Shown one piece after another: positions 1 to 7,581 of a stretch of 64,000 bases of DNA. The stretch comes from JAGQYH01 sp041393015 (GTDB taxonomy: Bacteria; Bacteroidota; Bacteroidia; Chitinophagales; JADIYW01): positions 3,404 through 67,403 of the forward strand of contig JAWKKV010000013.1 in assembly GCA_041393015.1 (NCBI GenBank), read 5' to 3'. Every line of letters begins with the position of its first letter. Within the stretch, counting starts at the first letter, position 1. The notes below the pieces were generated by a model, which did no database searches, was not told the DNA's origin, and saw only the letters and a list, made by a program, of their open reading frames with translations. The position numbers and the translations under genes were made by a program.

Positions 1-412
1 CTGACATTAAACATACCATATCGATATCTTTAATAACGTTTTCCAATGAGCTAATTGGCGTATGAGGATTTAAGGCAACGCCTGCTTTCATTCCTGCATT
101 GTGAATCTCTTGTATCGTTCTATGTAAATGTGTGCAAGCTTCTAAATGCACCGTTAGTATATCTGCTCCGCAATCTTTAAAAGCTTGAATATATTTTTCA
201 GGCTCAACAATCATTAAATGAACATCAAATGGTTTTTGAGTGAGCTTTCTAACTGCTTTAATTACTGGCATACCAAAGCTAATGTTTGGAACAAATCTTC
301 CATCCATTACATCAATATGCGCCCAATCGGACTTACTATTATTGATTATGTCAAAAGCTTTTGCTAAATGAGTAAAATCTGAGGCTAAAATAGAAGGGGC
401 GACTAAATGCAT
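1..412 (-). CDS. rpe: ribulose-phosphate 3-epimerase, partial (C-terminus outside window)
   Basis: Interconverts ribulose-5-phosphate and xylulose-5-phosphate in the cytoplasmic pentose phosphate pathway. The reading frame starts at the ATG complementary to 410-412 and is open to the left edge, so about 137 N-terminal residues are visible. Seen in order: APSILASDF at the N-terminus, HIDVMDGRFVPN with the metal-binding His and Asp, PFDVHLMIVEP, and ILTVHLEAC followed by AGVALNPHTP. These are the diagnostic motifs of the Rpe TIM barrel. The C-terminal phosphate-binding part lies outside the window. It is divergent from the sigma-factor gene at 598. Identification is firm; completeness cannot be judged. 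Confidence 0.93.
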   Translation of the reverse strand, partial: MHLVAPSILASDFTHLAKAFDIINNSKSDWAHIDVMDGRFVPNISFGMPVIKAVRKLTQKPFDVHLMIVEPEKYIQAFKDCGADILTVHLEACTHLHRTIQEIHNAGMKAGVALNPHTPISSLENVIKDIDMVCLMS

Positions 413-597
413 GACTTATCATTTCTTTTGTCAAAGATTGGAAAATCAAATCAAGATGTAAAATTTAATTATATAGTTGTGGAAAGAATTACGCAGAAAA
501 GTCCAATTTATGTAGTGTTTTTAATTTTTTTACTTTTAGATGTAACTTTTTAAAGGAGTTAAACGTCTCACTTACAAATACCGGCCAAAAGCTAAAC

Positions 598-1089
598 ATG
601 ACCAGAAAGGAGTATAATATATGTGTTTCAGAATTGTCTGATAGAGTGTATGGCTTTGCGCTTAAAAACTCAGGCAATACAAGTGATGCAAAAGATATTG
701 TACAAGAAAGTTTTGAGCGTCTATGGGTGAAACATGATAAAATAGCTTTCGACAAGGCGAAATCTTATCTTTTTTCAACGGCTTATCATTGTATGATTGA
801 TAATCATCGCAAAATTAAAAGAATGGAGTATTCTAATAATATGATGGAAGAGATTGATCCGAAACAAAATGAGTTAGATAATAAGCAATGGTTACAAGAA
901 GCACTTAACAAGATGAATGAACAAGAGAAATCATTGATATTGATGCGTGACTATGAAGGCTATTCCTATGAAGAATTAGGTGATTTAACGGGCTTAAGTC
1001 TTTCTCAAGTAAAAGTATATCTCTTTAGAGCCCGAAAGAAGTTTAGAAACTGGTTGATTGAATTGAATAAAATTAGCAATGTGATATGA
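598..1089 (+). CDS. RNA polymerase ECF-type sigma factor
   Basis: 163 aa, the usual size for an extracytoplasmic-function sigma factor. The region-2 core promoter-melting helix is visible (SDAKDIVQESFERLW, residues about 28-43). The C-terminal region-4 helix-turn-helix is YSYEELGDLTGLSLSQVKVY, followed by basic RARKKF. Region 3 is absent, as in ECF factors. Its stop codon overlaps the ATG of the next gene in an ATGA junction, which implies translational coupling to the anti-sigma-like protein. The outer-membrane barrel gene at 2019 probably belongs to the same locus. By context it answers an envelope signal; the target promoters are unknown. Confidence 0.9.
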   Translation: MTRKEYNICVSELSDRVYGFALKNSGNTSDAKDIVQESFERLWVKHDKIAFDKAKSYLFSTAYHCMIDNHRKIKRMEYSNNMMEEIDPKQNELDNKQWLQEALNKMNEQEKSLILMRDYEGYSYEELGDLTGLSLSQVKVYLFRARKKFRNWLIELNKISNVI

Positions 1090-1949
1090 GTGATGTAAAA
1101 ATAAATGAGTTGAACTATGAGTTATACGCTTTAGACTTTGCAGAAGGAAACCTTCAAGGGGAAGAATTGAAAGCGATGGAGACATTTTTATCTTGTCACC
1201 CTCAATTAAAAGAAGAGATTTTAGCCATTAGTTTAGTTGAATTGCCACATGACCATGTAGTTTATGATGACAAAGCAAATTTGTATAAAAATGATAAGGC
1301 AATCGTTGGCTTGCCTTTATTAACTTCTTTAGCTATAGCTGCTTCCTTAATTTTGCTTTTCGGTTTTGTTTGGATGAAAAATCAAAGTATAAATAATGGA
1401 GAGTTGGCAGACATGTCAATGGTAACTCTCCAAAAGATGAGCGATGTGAATCAGTGGGAGGAAACATCAGAAAACACAGCTGACTTAAACACTATTTCAA
1501 ACGTAGTCTCTAAAACAAATGAACCTAAAACTGATCATGAATTTGAAAATGATTATCAGAAGAATAAAACAGGAAATGACTTCAACAATGGTGTGAAAGC
1601 AGTCAACACCAAAGGAATTGAATTAATGAGTGAAAAATTCACTAAAAATGCTAGTCAAAGTAATGAAGAGATTTCTTATGATGTTGCTCAAATAACACCT
1701 ATAGAGTCTGTTAAAATTAATGCTGATGTTCAGGAACAACAATTAGAGCATGTTGCTATAGCATCTAACAATACTGCTATAATTGAAACCACTATTGAAA
1801 TTGGTGCTTTACAAACTAATATGTCTGATAAAAGACTTGCGATGTCTGAAAAGAAAGAAGAACGTAAAAAAGTATTTAAAGAAAATGTAAGGTATGTTTT
1901 TCAAAATGCATTATTACCAGAAGGGGTCGCATTAGCTATTAATAATTAA
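1086..1949 (+). CDS. anti-sigma-factor-like single-pass membrane protein
   Basis: 287 aa. The N-terminal 70 residues are acidic and cytosolic by prediction, with the pattern YALDFAEGNL..EEL..METFL..HPQLKEE seen at the start of many Bacteroidota anti-sigma proteins. One hydrophobic helix follows at about residues 73-97. The remaining 190 residues are polar, Asn/Thr/Glu-rich and probably periplasmic, with no recognisable fold. The ATGA overlap with the ECF sigma gene supports a sigma-binding role. No zinc-binding HxxxCxxC motif is present, so it is not a ZAS-type anti-sigma factor. Function is inferred from position and topology; the family is not recognised with certainty. Confidence 0.65.
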   Translation: MSDVKINELNYELYALDFAEGNLQGEELKAMETFLSCHPQLKEEILAISLVELPHDHVVYDDKANLYKNDKAIVGLPLLTSLAIAASLILLFGFVWMKNQSINNGELADMSMVTLQKMSDVNQWEETSENTADLNTISNVVSKTNEPKTDHEFENDYQKNKTGNDFNNGVKAVNTKGIELMSEKFTKNASQSNEEISYDVAQITPIESVKINADVQEQQLEHVAIASNNTAIIETTIEIGALQTNMSDKRLAMSEKKEERKKVFKENVRYVFQNALLPEGVALAINN

Positions 1950-2018
1950 ATCAAATTTTTGAAATTAATCATTAAGATCATTCAAACAAAAAATCTAATT
2001 CACTTATAAATTAAAGAA

Positions 2019-2897
2019 ATGAGACGAGTATTATTATTAAGCTTGTTGGGGCTAACTATGTTATTAGGGAAAGCGCAAACGAATACCAAAGTTCGAATTA
2101 TAGAGTGTATTGTTGAAAATAATACGGATACCACGGTAATCATAAATCAAGGAGATACGTTGATACGCATACGTGAACCTTTTGATACAGATTCAGTAGT
2201 GATAACGACTAAAAGGTTTAATGTTAATGTTGGAGCTTCTGGGTTGAGTATCGTTAAAAATGATTCAACTGCTGCTAGAAGGGTAGTTACACGATTCTTA
2301 CTCATGGATATTGGTTTTGCCGGATTTCTTCAAAACGGCAGTTTTAATCTCACCCCTGAAAATGAATTTTTAGATACTAAAAGTGGTAAGTCAAGAAATG
2401 TGAACTTGCAGCTTTTTACTCAAAGAGTTCGTTTTGCCAATAATCATATGAATTTCTCTTATGGATTAATGTTTGAGTTTAATAAATATAGACTTGCGAA
2501 CGATATTAAATTAATTCCTGGAGAAAGTCCCTTAGCGTGGGAAGCTTCAGATACTGATTATAGAAAGAATAAATTGAAAGCAACGTATTTATATATGCCT
2601 TTAATGATTGGTGTTGAAAGTAATCCAGATAAGATAGCGAGATCATTTAGACTTAGGGCTGGTGTGTATGGTGGAATTTTAGTTAATTCAAAACAAAAGC
2701 TAATAGGTAAAATAACTGATAGAGAGAAAATTAAGGATGATTTTAATCTAACCAAGTTCCGATACGGTATTAGGGGTGAAATTGGCTATGGATTTGTTAA
2801 CTTCTATGTACACTATGGTTTAAATGGATTGTTCAAAGACAATCAAGGTCCCGATTTGTCCCCCATAAATTTCGGATTTATGTTGCTACCTTTTTAA
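2019..2897 (+). CDS. outer-membrane beta-barrel protein
   Basis: 292 aa. A signal peptide is visible (MRRVLLLSLLGLTMLLGKAQ, cleavage near residue 20). A region of about 60 residues containing TDTTVIINQGDTLIRI follows, then a C-terminal two-thirds with alternating aromatic/hydrophobic strands (FRLRAGVYGGILV, FRYGIRGEIGYGFVNFYVHYGLNGLF) ending in INFGFMLLPF. The terminal Phe is typical of outer-membrane barrels. The layout resembles the PorT/OmpA-like small barrels of Bacteroidota. It lies 69 bp downstream of the anti-sigma-like gene in the same direction, so the three genes may form one envelope-sensing unit. The ligand is unknown. Confidence 0.7.
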   Translation: MRRVLLLSLLGLTMLLGKAQTNTKVRIIECIVENNTDTTVIINQGDTLIRIREPFDTDSVVITTKRFNVNVGASGLSIVKNDSTAARRVVTRFLLMDIGFAGFLQNGSFNLTPENEFLDTKSGKSRNVNLQLFTQRVRFANNHMNFSYGLMFEFNKYRLANDIKLIPGESPLAWEASDTDYRKNKLKATYLYMPLMIGVESNPDKIARSFRLRAGVYGGILVNSKQKLIGKITDREKIKDDFNLTKFRYGIRGEIGYGFVNFYVHYGLNGLFKDNQGPDLSPINFGFMLLPF

Positions 2898-3475
2898 ATA
2901 TTTAAATTGATGAGGAATTAATTTTACTAAAAAGGGTAGTGTGATGCCGAATTACAATATAATGCTACCTAAAATAAAGAACACTTTTGTGTCACAAAAT
3001 GAGTGTAAATTATTTTATTATTCTTTAAATATTCCTTTATTTAGAGTAAATAACAATATTGTTTGCTATTTAAGTATGTCACAATTGAAATAAAATAGAT
3101 ACATTACTATACGAATTGTGAACGATATTTGATTAAGTAAAAGAAAAAAAATAAGCGAAATTCTTGTGGATTGCTTATTTTAAAAAATAAAATGTTTTTT
3201 AACAGCAACTATATTATCATCGAATCGACATTTGCTTCTGCCAATACGGGTGGATTTTCAAATCAGATGAGAATGTTTTCTAATAAAATAGTAGATGTTA
3301 TAACTATGCTTTTTGAAAGCTCAGTTAAAGACATTAAAAAAATCAATGAGAAGTTAACTAGTAAAGCTCAAGATGTAGTTACAATAATAAGCGAAAAGTC
3401 CACTTTTAAAGGTGGACTTTTCAAGAGTCTACTAGCTACAAGAAATGAGAAGAGAAAAAATTTAAATAAAATCGA
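2898..3475. other. intergenic region, no confident gene
   Basis: 578 bp, AT-rich. The plus strand carries an open frame that runs on through the repeat gene, but the pattern of repeat variation argues that this frame is not the selected one. The only clear structure is the terminator-like hairpin at 3394-3421. Confidence 0.5.
3394..3421. terminator. bidirectional Rho-independent terminator
   Basis: A perfect 10-bp inverted repeat (aaaagtccac / gtggactttt) with an 8-nt centre, A-rich on one side and T-rich on the other. It lies 55 bp beyond the stop of the minus-strand repeat-peptide gene and can end transcription from both directions. Confidence 0.7.
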
Positions 3476-3673
3476 TTATTCGTTAGGATCAATTATTGAA
3501 ATTCTTTCGTTAGGGTCAATAATTGAAATTCGCTCATTGGGATCAATGATTGAGATTCTTTCATTGGGATCAATGATTGAAATTCGCTCATTTGGATCAA
3601 TAATTGAGATTTTTTGTGCGTTAGTGCTTAAAGTAAGACCAACTAAAACAAGTAATGTTGCTAAAATTTTCAT
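3476..3673 (-). CDS. small secreted protein of five tandem ISIIDPNE(R) repeats
   Basis: 65 aa. Residues 1-20 are a signal peptide (basic Lys, hydrophobic core, cleavage after TNA). The rest is exactly five 9-residue units, K/R-ISIIDPNE, with the stop codon directly after the fifth. At DNA level seven of the nine codon columns vary between copies (ATC/ATT, ATT/ATC/ATA, GAT/GAC, CCA/CCC/CCT, AAT/AAC, GAG/GAA, CGA/AGA). Apart from Lys in place of Arg at the first unit, every difference is silent on this strand. The opposite frame would change Leu/Phe, Ile/Met and Leu/Arg. This argues for a real, constrained protein. Single Arg residues between units could be processing sites. I recognise no family. 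A hairpin terminator follows. Confidence 0.72.
   Translation of the reverse strand: MKILATLLVLVGLTLSTNAQKISIIDPNERISIIDPNERISIIDPNERISIIDPNERISIIDPNE
3479..3613 (-). repeat. five tandem 27-bp coding repeats
   Basis: Five in-register 27-bp units encoding K/R-ISIIDPNE. The copies have diverged almost entirely at synonymous positions, so the array is old and not a recent slippage product. Confidence 0.9.
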
Positions 3674-3839
3674 GGCTATATAATTTTGTGTGACATGAAT
3701 TTATTACCATTATTGGCTTTGTCAATTACAGTCAACTCTCTATTCTGACTAGGAAGTGTTTTTTGTTACATTATTTATTTATCTTATAACTATTTGATTA
3801 ATAATATTTTGTATATATTTACTTGTATTATTGGTTTAT

Positions 3840-3847
3840 TATCTTTG
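3840..3847 (+). promoter_or_regulatory. putative promoter -7 element TATCTTTG
   Basis: Matches the Bacteroidota consensus TAnnTTTG. It lies 23 bp upstream of the GTG start at 3870. No good TTTG -33 element is found at the usual distance, so the call is moderate. Confidence 0.4.
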
Positions 3848-3869
3848 TGACAAAAATAACTCCTAAATT

Positions 3870-5453
3870 GTGAATACTCTAAGACAAATAATTAGTGTTG
3901 TATCGCGTAAAAGAATAAGTAAAGTTGAAATTTTTGATAAAACTTTACTCAGTACCGAAGACAGCAAGTTTACAGAATTGTATAATGCTATTGAGTCTGA
4001 TCAAGTCAAAACAGACAGTGAAGCTGCACAGTTAATCTACAACGATCCCAATAGTGTAAATTATAGAAAACTAAAATCGAGGTTTTTAAAACGACTATTA
4101 AATACCTTGTTCTTTTTAGATATCAATGGCAGTAATAAAGGAGATGATTATCGCTACAATCATTACTCTTGTACGAAAGCTTTGATGCATGCAAAGTTGT
4201 TGAGATTTTTTGGTGCCTTTGAGTCTGCTTCAAAAATTATCAAGTTAAAATATAATGATGCAAAGAAATTTGCTTTTTATGATATTTTAGCTGAATACTC
4301 CTGGTTTTTAATACAGTATTACAGTCTTACTGGGAATGTGAAAGCTTTACAAGAAGAGCGAAGCAATTATTATGAATATAAGAAAGTGGCAGATAGTGAA
4401 GCACAAAGCCAGTTAATCTATTATGTTTCTATTGTTGAATTTGTAAAATCAACTACTGTTAATCAACATGCTATTGATCAATTGAAGCAAGGTATTATAG
4501 AAATTGAAAAAGAAGTTAATAGTCATCCAACCGCTATTAATATTTTCAATCAACAAATGCTTAAATTCAATTACTACGAAACAATTTTTGATTGGGAAAG
4601 TCTTCTAATAGAGTGTGACAAGGCCTATAAAGATTTAAGTCATCACAAGTATTATAATAAGACAAAAAACCATTTAATAACTTTCAAAAAACTAGTAGCT
4701 TGTCTAAACTTAAAAAGATTTAATGAAGGGGTAAGATTGTTTGAGAAAAGCAAAAATGCCTACGCAGAAGGATCTAATAACTGGTTTATGATTCAAAAGT
4801 ATGGTGCATTGTTAGCCATACATTCAGATGACCGTGAATTAGCCTATAAAATATATATTGATGCTAACAGTCAGCGTGTTGCTAAATTTATGAATAAGCC
4901 TACACAAGAGTTTTGGACAATTATAAGAGCTTACTTGCACTTCTTAATTCAAATACACAACGAAGCGCATTTAGTAGAGCATGAGGCCACTTTTAAGAAA
5001 TTTAGAATTTTTAAATTTTTGAACGAGGTGCCAATTTACTCTAAAGATAAATCAGGGAATAACATTGCTGTTTTAGTAATGGAATACATGTTTTTATTGA
5101 TAGAGGGTAATTACGAAGCTATTATTTCAAAAATGGATTCAATAAAAGTTTATAGAAGTCGATACTTAAAAGATGATATGTATAAAAGAGCCTATACATT
5201 CATAGGTATGCTTATTAAAGTTGAAAAAGAATCTTTTGTATATAAAGGAGTAAAGAAGTCTTGTGCTAAAGAGTACAACCTGCTTCAACATAATGATTCT
5301 GATCAAGAAGGAACAAGATCTAATTGGCCCATTCATGAATCAGAAATTATTCCTTATGAAAAGCTTTGGTATTATATTCTAAAGATATTAGAATATAACG
5401 ATCTGCCTGACGAAATTAAGAACCGTTGCAAGAGTATTGCAGCAGGTGTTTAA
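3870..5453 (+). CDS. hypothetical helical-repeat protein
   Basis: 527 aa with no signal peptide and no membrane segment. It is rich in Lys, Tyr and Asn, with regularly spaced aromatic and Leu residues throughout (for example YDILAEYSWFLIQYYSLTGNVKALQEE), suggesting an all-alpha TPR-like solenoid. The start is GTG at 3870; a TAnnTTTG element lies just upstream and no in-frame ATG occurs before the conserved-looking N-terminus RQIISVVSRKRISKVEIFDKTLLS. I do not recognise the family. It stands alone, with the repeat-peptide gene divergent upstream and a probable small RNA convergent downstream. Confidence 0.75.
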   Translation: MNTLRQIISVVSRKRISKVEIFDKTLLSTEDSKFTELYNAIESDQVKTDSEAAQLIYNDPNSVNYRKLKSRFLKRLLNTLFFLDINGSNKGDDYRYNHYSCTKALMHAKLLRFFGAFESASKIIKLKYNDAKKFAFYDILAEYSWFLIQYYSLTGNVKALQEERSNYYEYKKVADSEAQSQLIYYVSIVEFVKSTTVNQHAIDQLKQGIIEIEKEVNSHPTAINIFNQQMLKFNYYETIFDWESLLIECDKAYKDLSHHKYYNKTKNHLITFKKLVACLNLKRFNEGVRLFEKSKNAYAEGSNNWFMIQKYGALLAIHSDDRELAYKIYIDANSQRVAKFMNKPTQEFWTIIRAYLHFLIQIHNEAHLVEHEATFKKFRIFKFLNEVPIYSKDKSGNNIAVLVMEYMFLLIEGNYEAIISKMDSIKVYRSRYLKDDMYKRAYTFIGMLIKVEKESFVYKGVKKSCAKEYNLLQHNDSDQEGTRSNWPIHESEIIPYEKLWYYILKILEYNDLPDEIKNRCKSIAAGV

Positions 5454-5545
5454 TTTTACCATGTCACAAATTACACAAAAACGTTATTGAAGTATAGGGG
5501 TAATGGATTACCTTTAAATTGTAGGAATCTTTTTATGTAGTTAAA

Positions 5546-5612
5546 TAAAAAAAGGTTCTCCATTTCTGAAGAACCTTGCTAGACCCATATGATCTAGAAA
5601 CATAAAAACCCT
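5546..5612 (-). ncRNA. putative small RNA or micro-peptide transcript
   Basis: On the minus strand a well-formed Bacteroidota promoter precedes a transcript of about 65-70 nt. The transcript has a first hairpin (CTAGA / TCTAG arms, about 5578-5596) and ends in a strong intrinsic terminator: AAGGTTCT / AGAACCTT arms (5552-5577) followed by a run of seven T on the RNA strand. No gene lies downstream in this direction, so it is free-standing rather than a leader. It also holds a 20-codon ORF (ATG at about 5599) with five Phe, whose last codons fall in the terminator. Its nature (sRNA versus small peptide) is undecided, and I cannot assign it to a named RNA family. Confidence 0.5.
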
Positions 5613-5616
5613 GATC

Positions 5617-5648
5617 CAAATATACTACTTCCTTTATTATATGCAAAA
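5617..5648 (-). promoter_or_regulatory. promoter of the small transcript
   Basis: The -33 element TTTTG (5648-5644) and -7 element TATATTTG (5624-5617) are separated by 19 bp on the minus strand, an excellent match to the Bacteroidota TTTG / TAnnTTTG consensus. Predicted start is near 5612. Confidence 0.6.
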
Positions 5649-6223
5649 TTAAAAATGAGAAAATCAAAGAAATTTGTGATTTTAAGCACCAATTTATGTG
5701 GTATTATACCTTCTGGTATTTTAATTTATAAGCAGTAGATATAATTAATAGTTTTGTAAATCAATTAGTTAGGTAAGTATTTTGTAGCTGATTTATAAAT
5801 AAAAAACCTCGATAAAAAAAATAAAAAAAATCTTCAAAAAAAACAGAAAAAATGTTTTTTGAGCTCATTTATGGACAATAATTCATATTGTTCACCACTT
5901 TAAAAGACATATAACAGAGACTAGAATTTACATAAAAATGGATTTGACGAGGCTTGATTTGAAAATAAATGGTGCTAGGTCACTAATTTTTTCTTTTATA
6001 AAGATAAGTTCGGAGGCTTATTTTGACGCAAATTATTCAAATTAGTCTTCATTAATATTTTGAGTAAATAATCTTTTTGTAAAAATATAATTGAGTAAAA
6101 GCACTTTTAATCACTCAATTTATAGGGTAAAAAAGTCGAATTTTAGTCACAAATAGAAAGTTTTAAGTAAGTAATGAGATAAGTACTTTAAAAAAATAGA
6201 TACATTCAATCGATAAAAAAAAA

Positions 6224-6249
6224 GCGATAACAAAATAATTTGTTATCGC
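6224..6249 (-). terminator. Rho-independent terminator of the PDZ gene
   Basis: Perfect 11-bp stem (gcgataacaaa / tttgttatcgc) with a 4-nt loop, followed on the minus strand by nine T. It lies 33 bp after the stop codon of the gene ending at 6282. Confidence 0.85.
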
Positions 6250-6281
6250 CTTTTGGGATAGTATCTATATAAAAGGAATAC

Positions 6282-7460
6282 TTAATCTTCTCCTTTCCAA
6301 TTGAAATCTGTAATTGAATTATTGAATTCGAATAGTTTACCTTTTGTCGTTTTAAGTTTACCGTATCTATAATATGTAATTTGAATTTCGCTACCTAATT
6401 CTTGTTCTTCAAGCGCCTTATGTAGTGATTGTACATCTTCAATGTCTATAGTATTAAGTTTAACTATTACATCGTTTAATTTTAAGCCCATTTCTTTGGC
6501 AGTCGTTGCGTCTAAAACTTTAGTAATTAAAACACCTTTGCCACCTTTTATTTTTAGGTCAGAAACCATTTCTGCATCTAAATCTTCAATATACACACCA
6601 AGCTTAGGTCTTGATCTTGTCATATATGCTGTATAAGATCTTTGATGATGTTTACACTCTTCTTTTGCATTTTCACAGCATGCCGGAGCATTAAGCTTAA
6701 ACGACTGTCCAATATCGTATTGACTCTCAGCTTTACATTTTAAGGTTGCTTCTAAAACATTGATTTCACCAGCTCTATTTACTTTTATAGTGATTTTTTC
6801 ATTAATATTTCTTGCATGTAATTCATCCACCAAATCATCTAATTGATTGATCTCATTTCCGTTTATTTCAGTAATGATGTCTTCCTTTTCAATACCTGCA
6901 ACAGCGGCTGCGCTATTTTCAATTACACTTATCACTCTAACACCTTTGGTGCTGGTACCATCTTCATCTAAAATTACGCCAAGAAATGGGCGTTTGTGAT
7001 CTAACAATTGAATCTCATCTATTTCTTCTAAATCATTAATGTTGATCCAATTTCCTTCATCATCTTCTTGATTGATCCAAATTAAATTGTCAGCATTAGA
7101 AGAGCCTTGTAACATAAGCATTTTGATAAGTGAATCACTGCTAAACTCTCCAATCGAATTCATTATTTCATTCACTAAACTATCTGAATTTAGCTTATGG
7201 CTTTTATCTAATTCCTTGATGGTTGTTTTTTCTTCAATATGATCACCATTTTTAATTTTAGTTGTAATTACAACTTTACCATCATCGGTATTGGTGCTAA
7301 TTTTTTTCTGAATTACTTTAACATCATTTTGCCCGCTATCACTTATAGATTGAGTGATTTCTTCTTTTACAACAATAATTTGATGTTCATTGGTGACTTG
7401 TGCCATTGATAGGTTGGCAGCAGTGTACATAACTAGTGTCGAGAGTAAAAGTAATTTCAT
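6282..7460 (-). CDS. exported protein with two PDZ domains
   Basis: 392 aa. I place the start at the ATG at 7460 because it gives a clean signal peptide (MKLLLLSTLVMYTAANLSMA) and because the longer ORF would begin inside the promoter -7 element at 7482-7489. PDZ1 is at about residues 157-242 (RPFLGVILDEDG, AAAVAGIEKEDIITEINGNEI) and PDZ2 at about 284-375 (RPKLGVYIEDLD, TAKEMGLKLNDVIVKLN). The linker carries CCENAKEECKHH (residues 261-272), a possible metal or disulfide site. There is no protease domain, unlike DegP/HtrA, so it is probably a periplasmic scaffold or adaptor. A strong terminator follows. The partner is unknown. Confidence 0.82.
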   Translation of the reverse strand: MKLLLLSTLVMYTAANLSMAQVTNEHQIIVVKEEITQSISDSGQNDVKVIQKKISTNTDDGKVVITTKIKNGDHIEEKTTIKELDKSHKLNSDSLVNEIMNSIGEFSSDSLIKMLMLQGSSNADNLIWINQEDDEGNWININDLEEIDEIQLLDHKRPFLGVILDEDGTSTKGVRVISVIENSAAAVAGIEKEDIITEINGNEINQLDDLVDELHARNINEKITIKVNRAGEINVLEATLKCKAESQYDIGQSFKLNAPACCENAKEECKHHQRSYTAYMTRSRPKLGVYIEDLDAEMVSDLKIKGGKGVLITKVLDATTAKEMGLKLNDVIVKLNTIDIEDVQSLHKALEEQELGSEIQITYYRYGKLKTTKGKLFEFNNSITDFNWKGED

Positions 7461-7481
7461 ATCATTATAGATTGTGTCATC

Positions 7482-7489
7482 CAAAGATA
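7482..7489 (-). promoter_or_regulatory. putative promoter -7 element TATCTTTG
   Basis: Matches TAnnTTTG on the minus strand. The predicted start is near 7477, giving a leader of about 17 nt to the ATG at 7460, and it excludes the longer ORF start at 7484. Confidence 0.5.
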
Positions 7490-7520
7490 TTGGAATTACT
7501 AGTGAGAAGGCAGTTAAATC

Positions 7521-7540
7521 ATGTTAACCAGTGTTAACCA
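7521..7540. promoter_or_regulatory. tandem 10-bp repeat with two GTTAAC palindromes
   Basis: Two direct copies of (a/g)tgttaacca, each containing the palindrome GTTAAC. They sit one helical turn apart, about 30-50 bp upstream of the -7 element of the PDZ gene. The position and spacing suit an activator site; this is inference only. Confidence 0.35.
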
Positions 7541-7581
7541 ATTCAATTTTTTTGAAAAGCAAACAGAGTAGAAAAGTCTAT

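Larger units (their letters stand above)
5454..6281. other. intergenic region with small RNA and terminator
   Basis: About 830 bp, extremely AT-rich. It contains the putative minus-strand small RNA (5546-5612) with its promoter, an A-only weak inverted repeat near 5838-5860, and the terminator of the PDZ gene (6224-6249). No other coding signal is seen on either strand. Confidence 0.55.

Noticed and set aside
3171..3683. 170-codon plus-strand ORF across the 27-bp repeats
   Set aside because: Repeat differences are replacements in this frame but silent in the minus-strand frame; the ORF also runs through a strong terminator hairpin.
5836..5860. AAAAAACA / TGTTTTTT inverted repeat as a terminator
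   Set aside because: Almost only A:T pairs in a homopolymer-rich stretch, and no gene ends nearby.
7461..7484. Eight extra residues at the start of the PDZ protein
   Set aside because: They overlap the promoter element and would mask the signal peptide.
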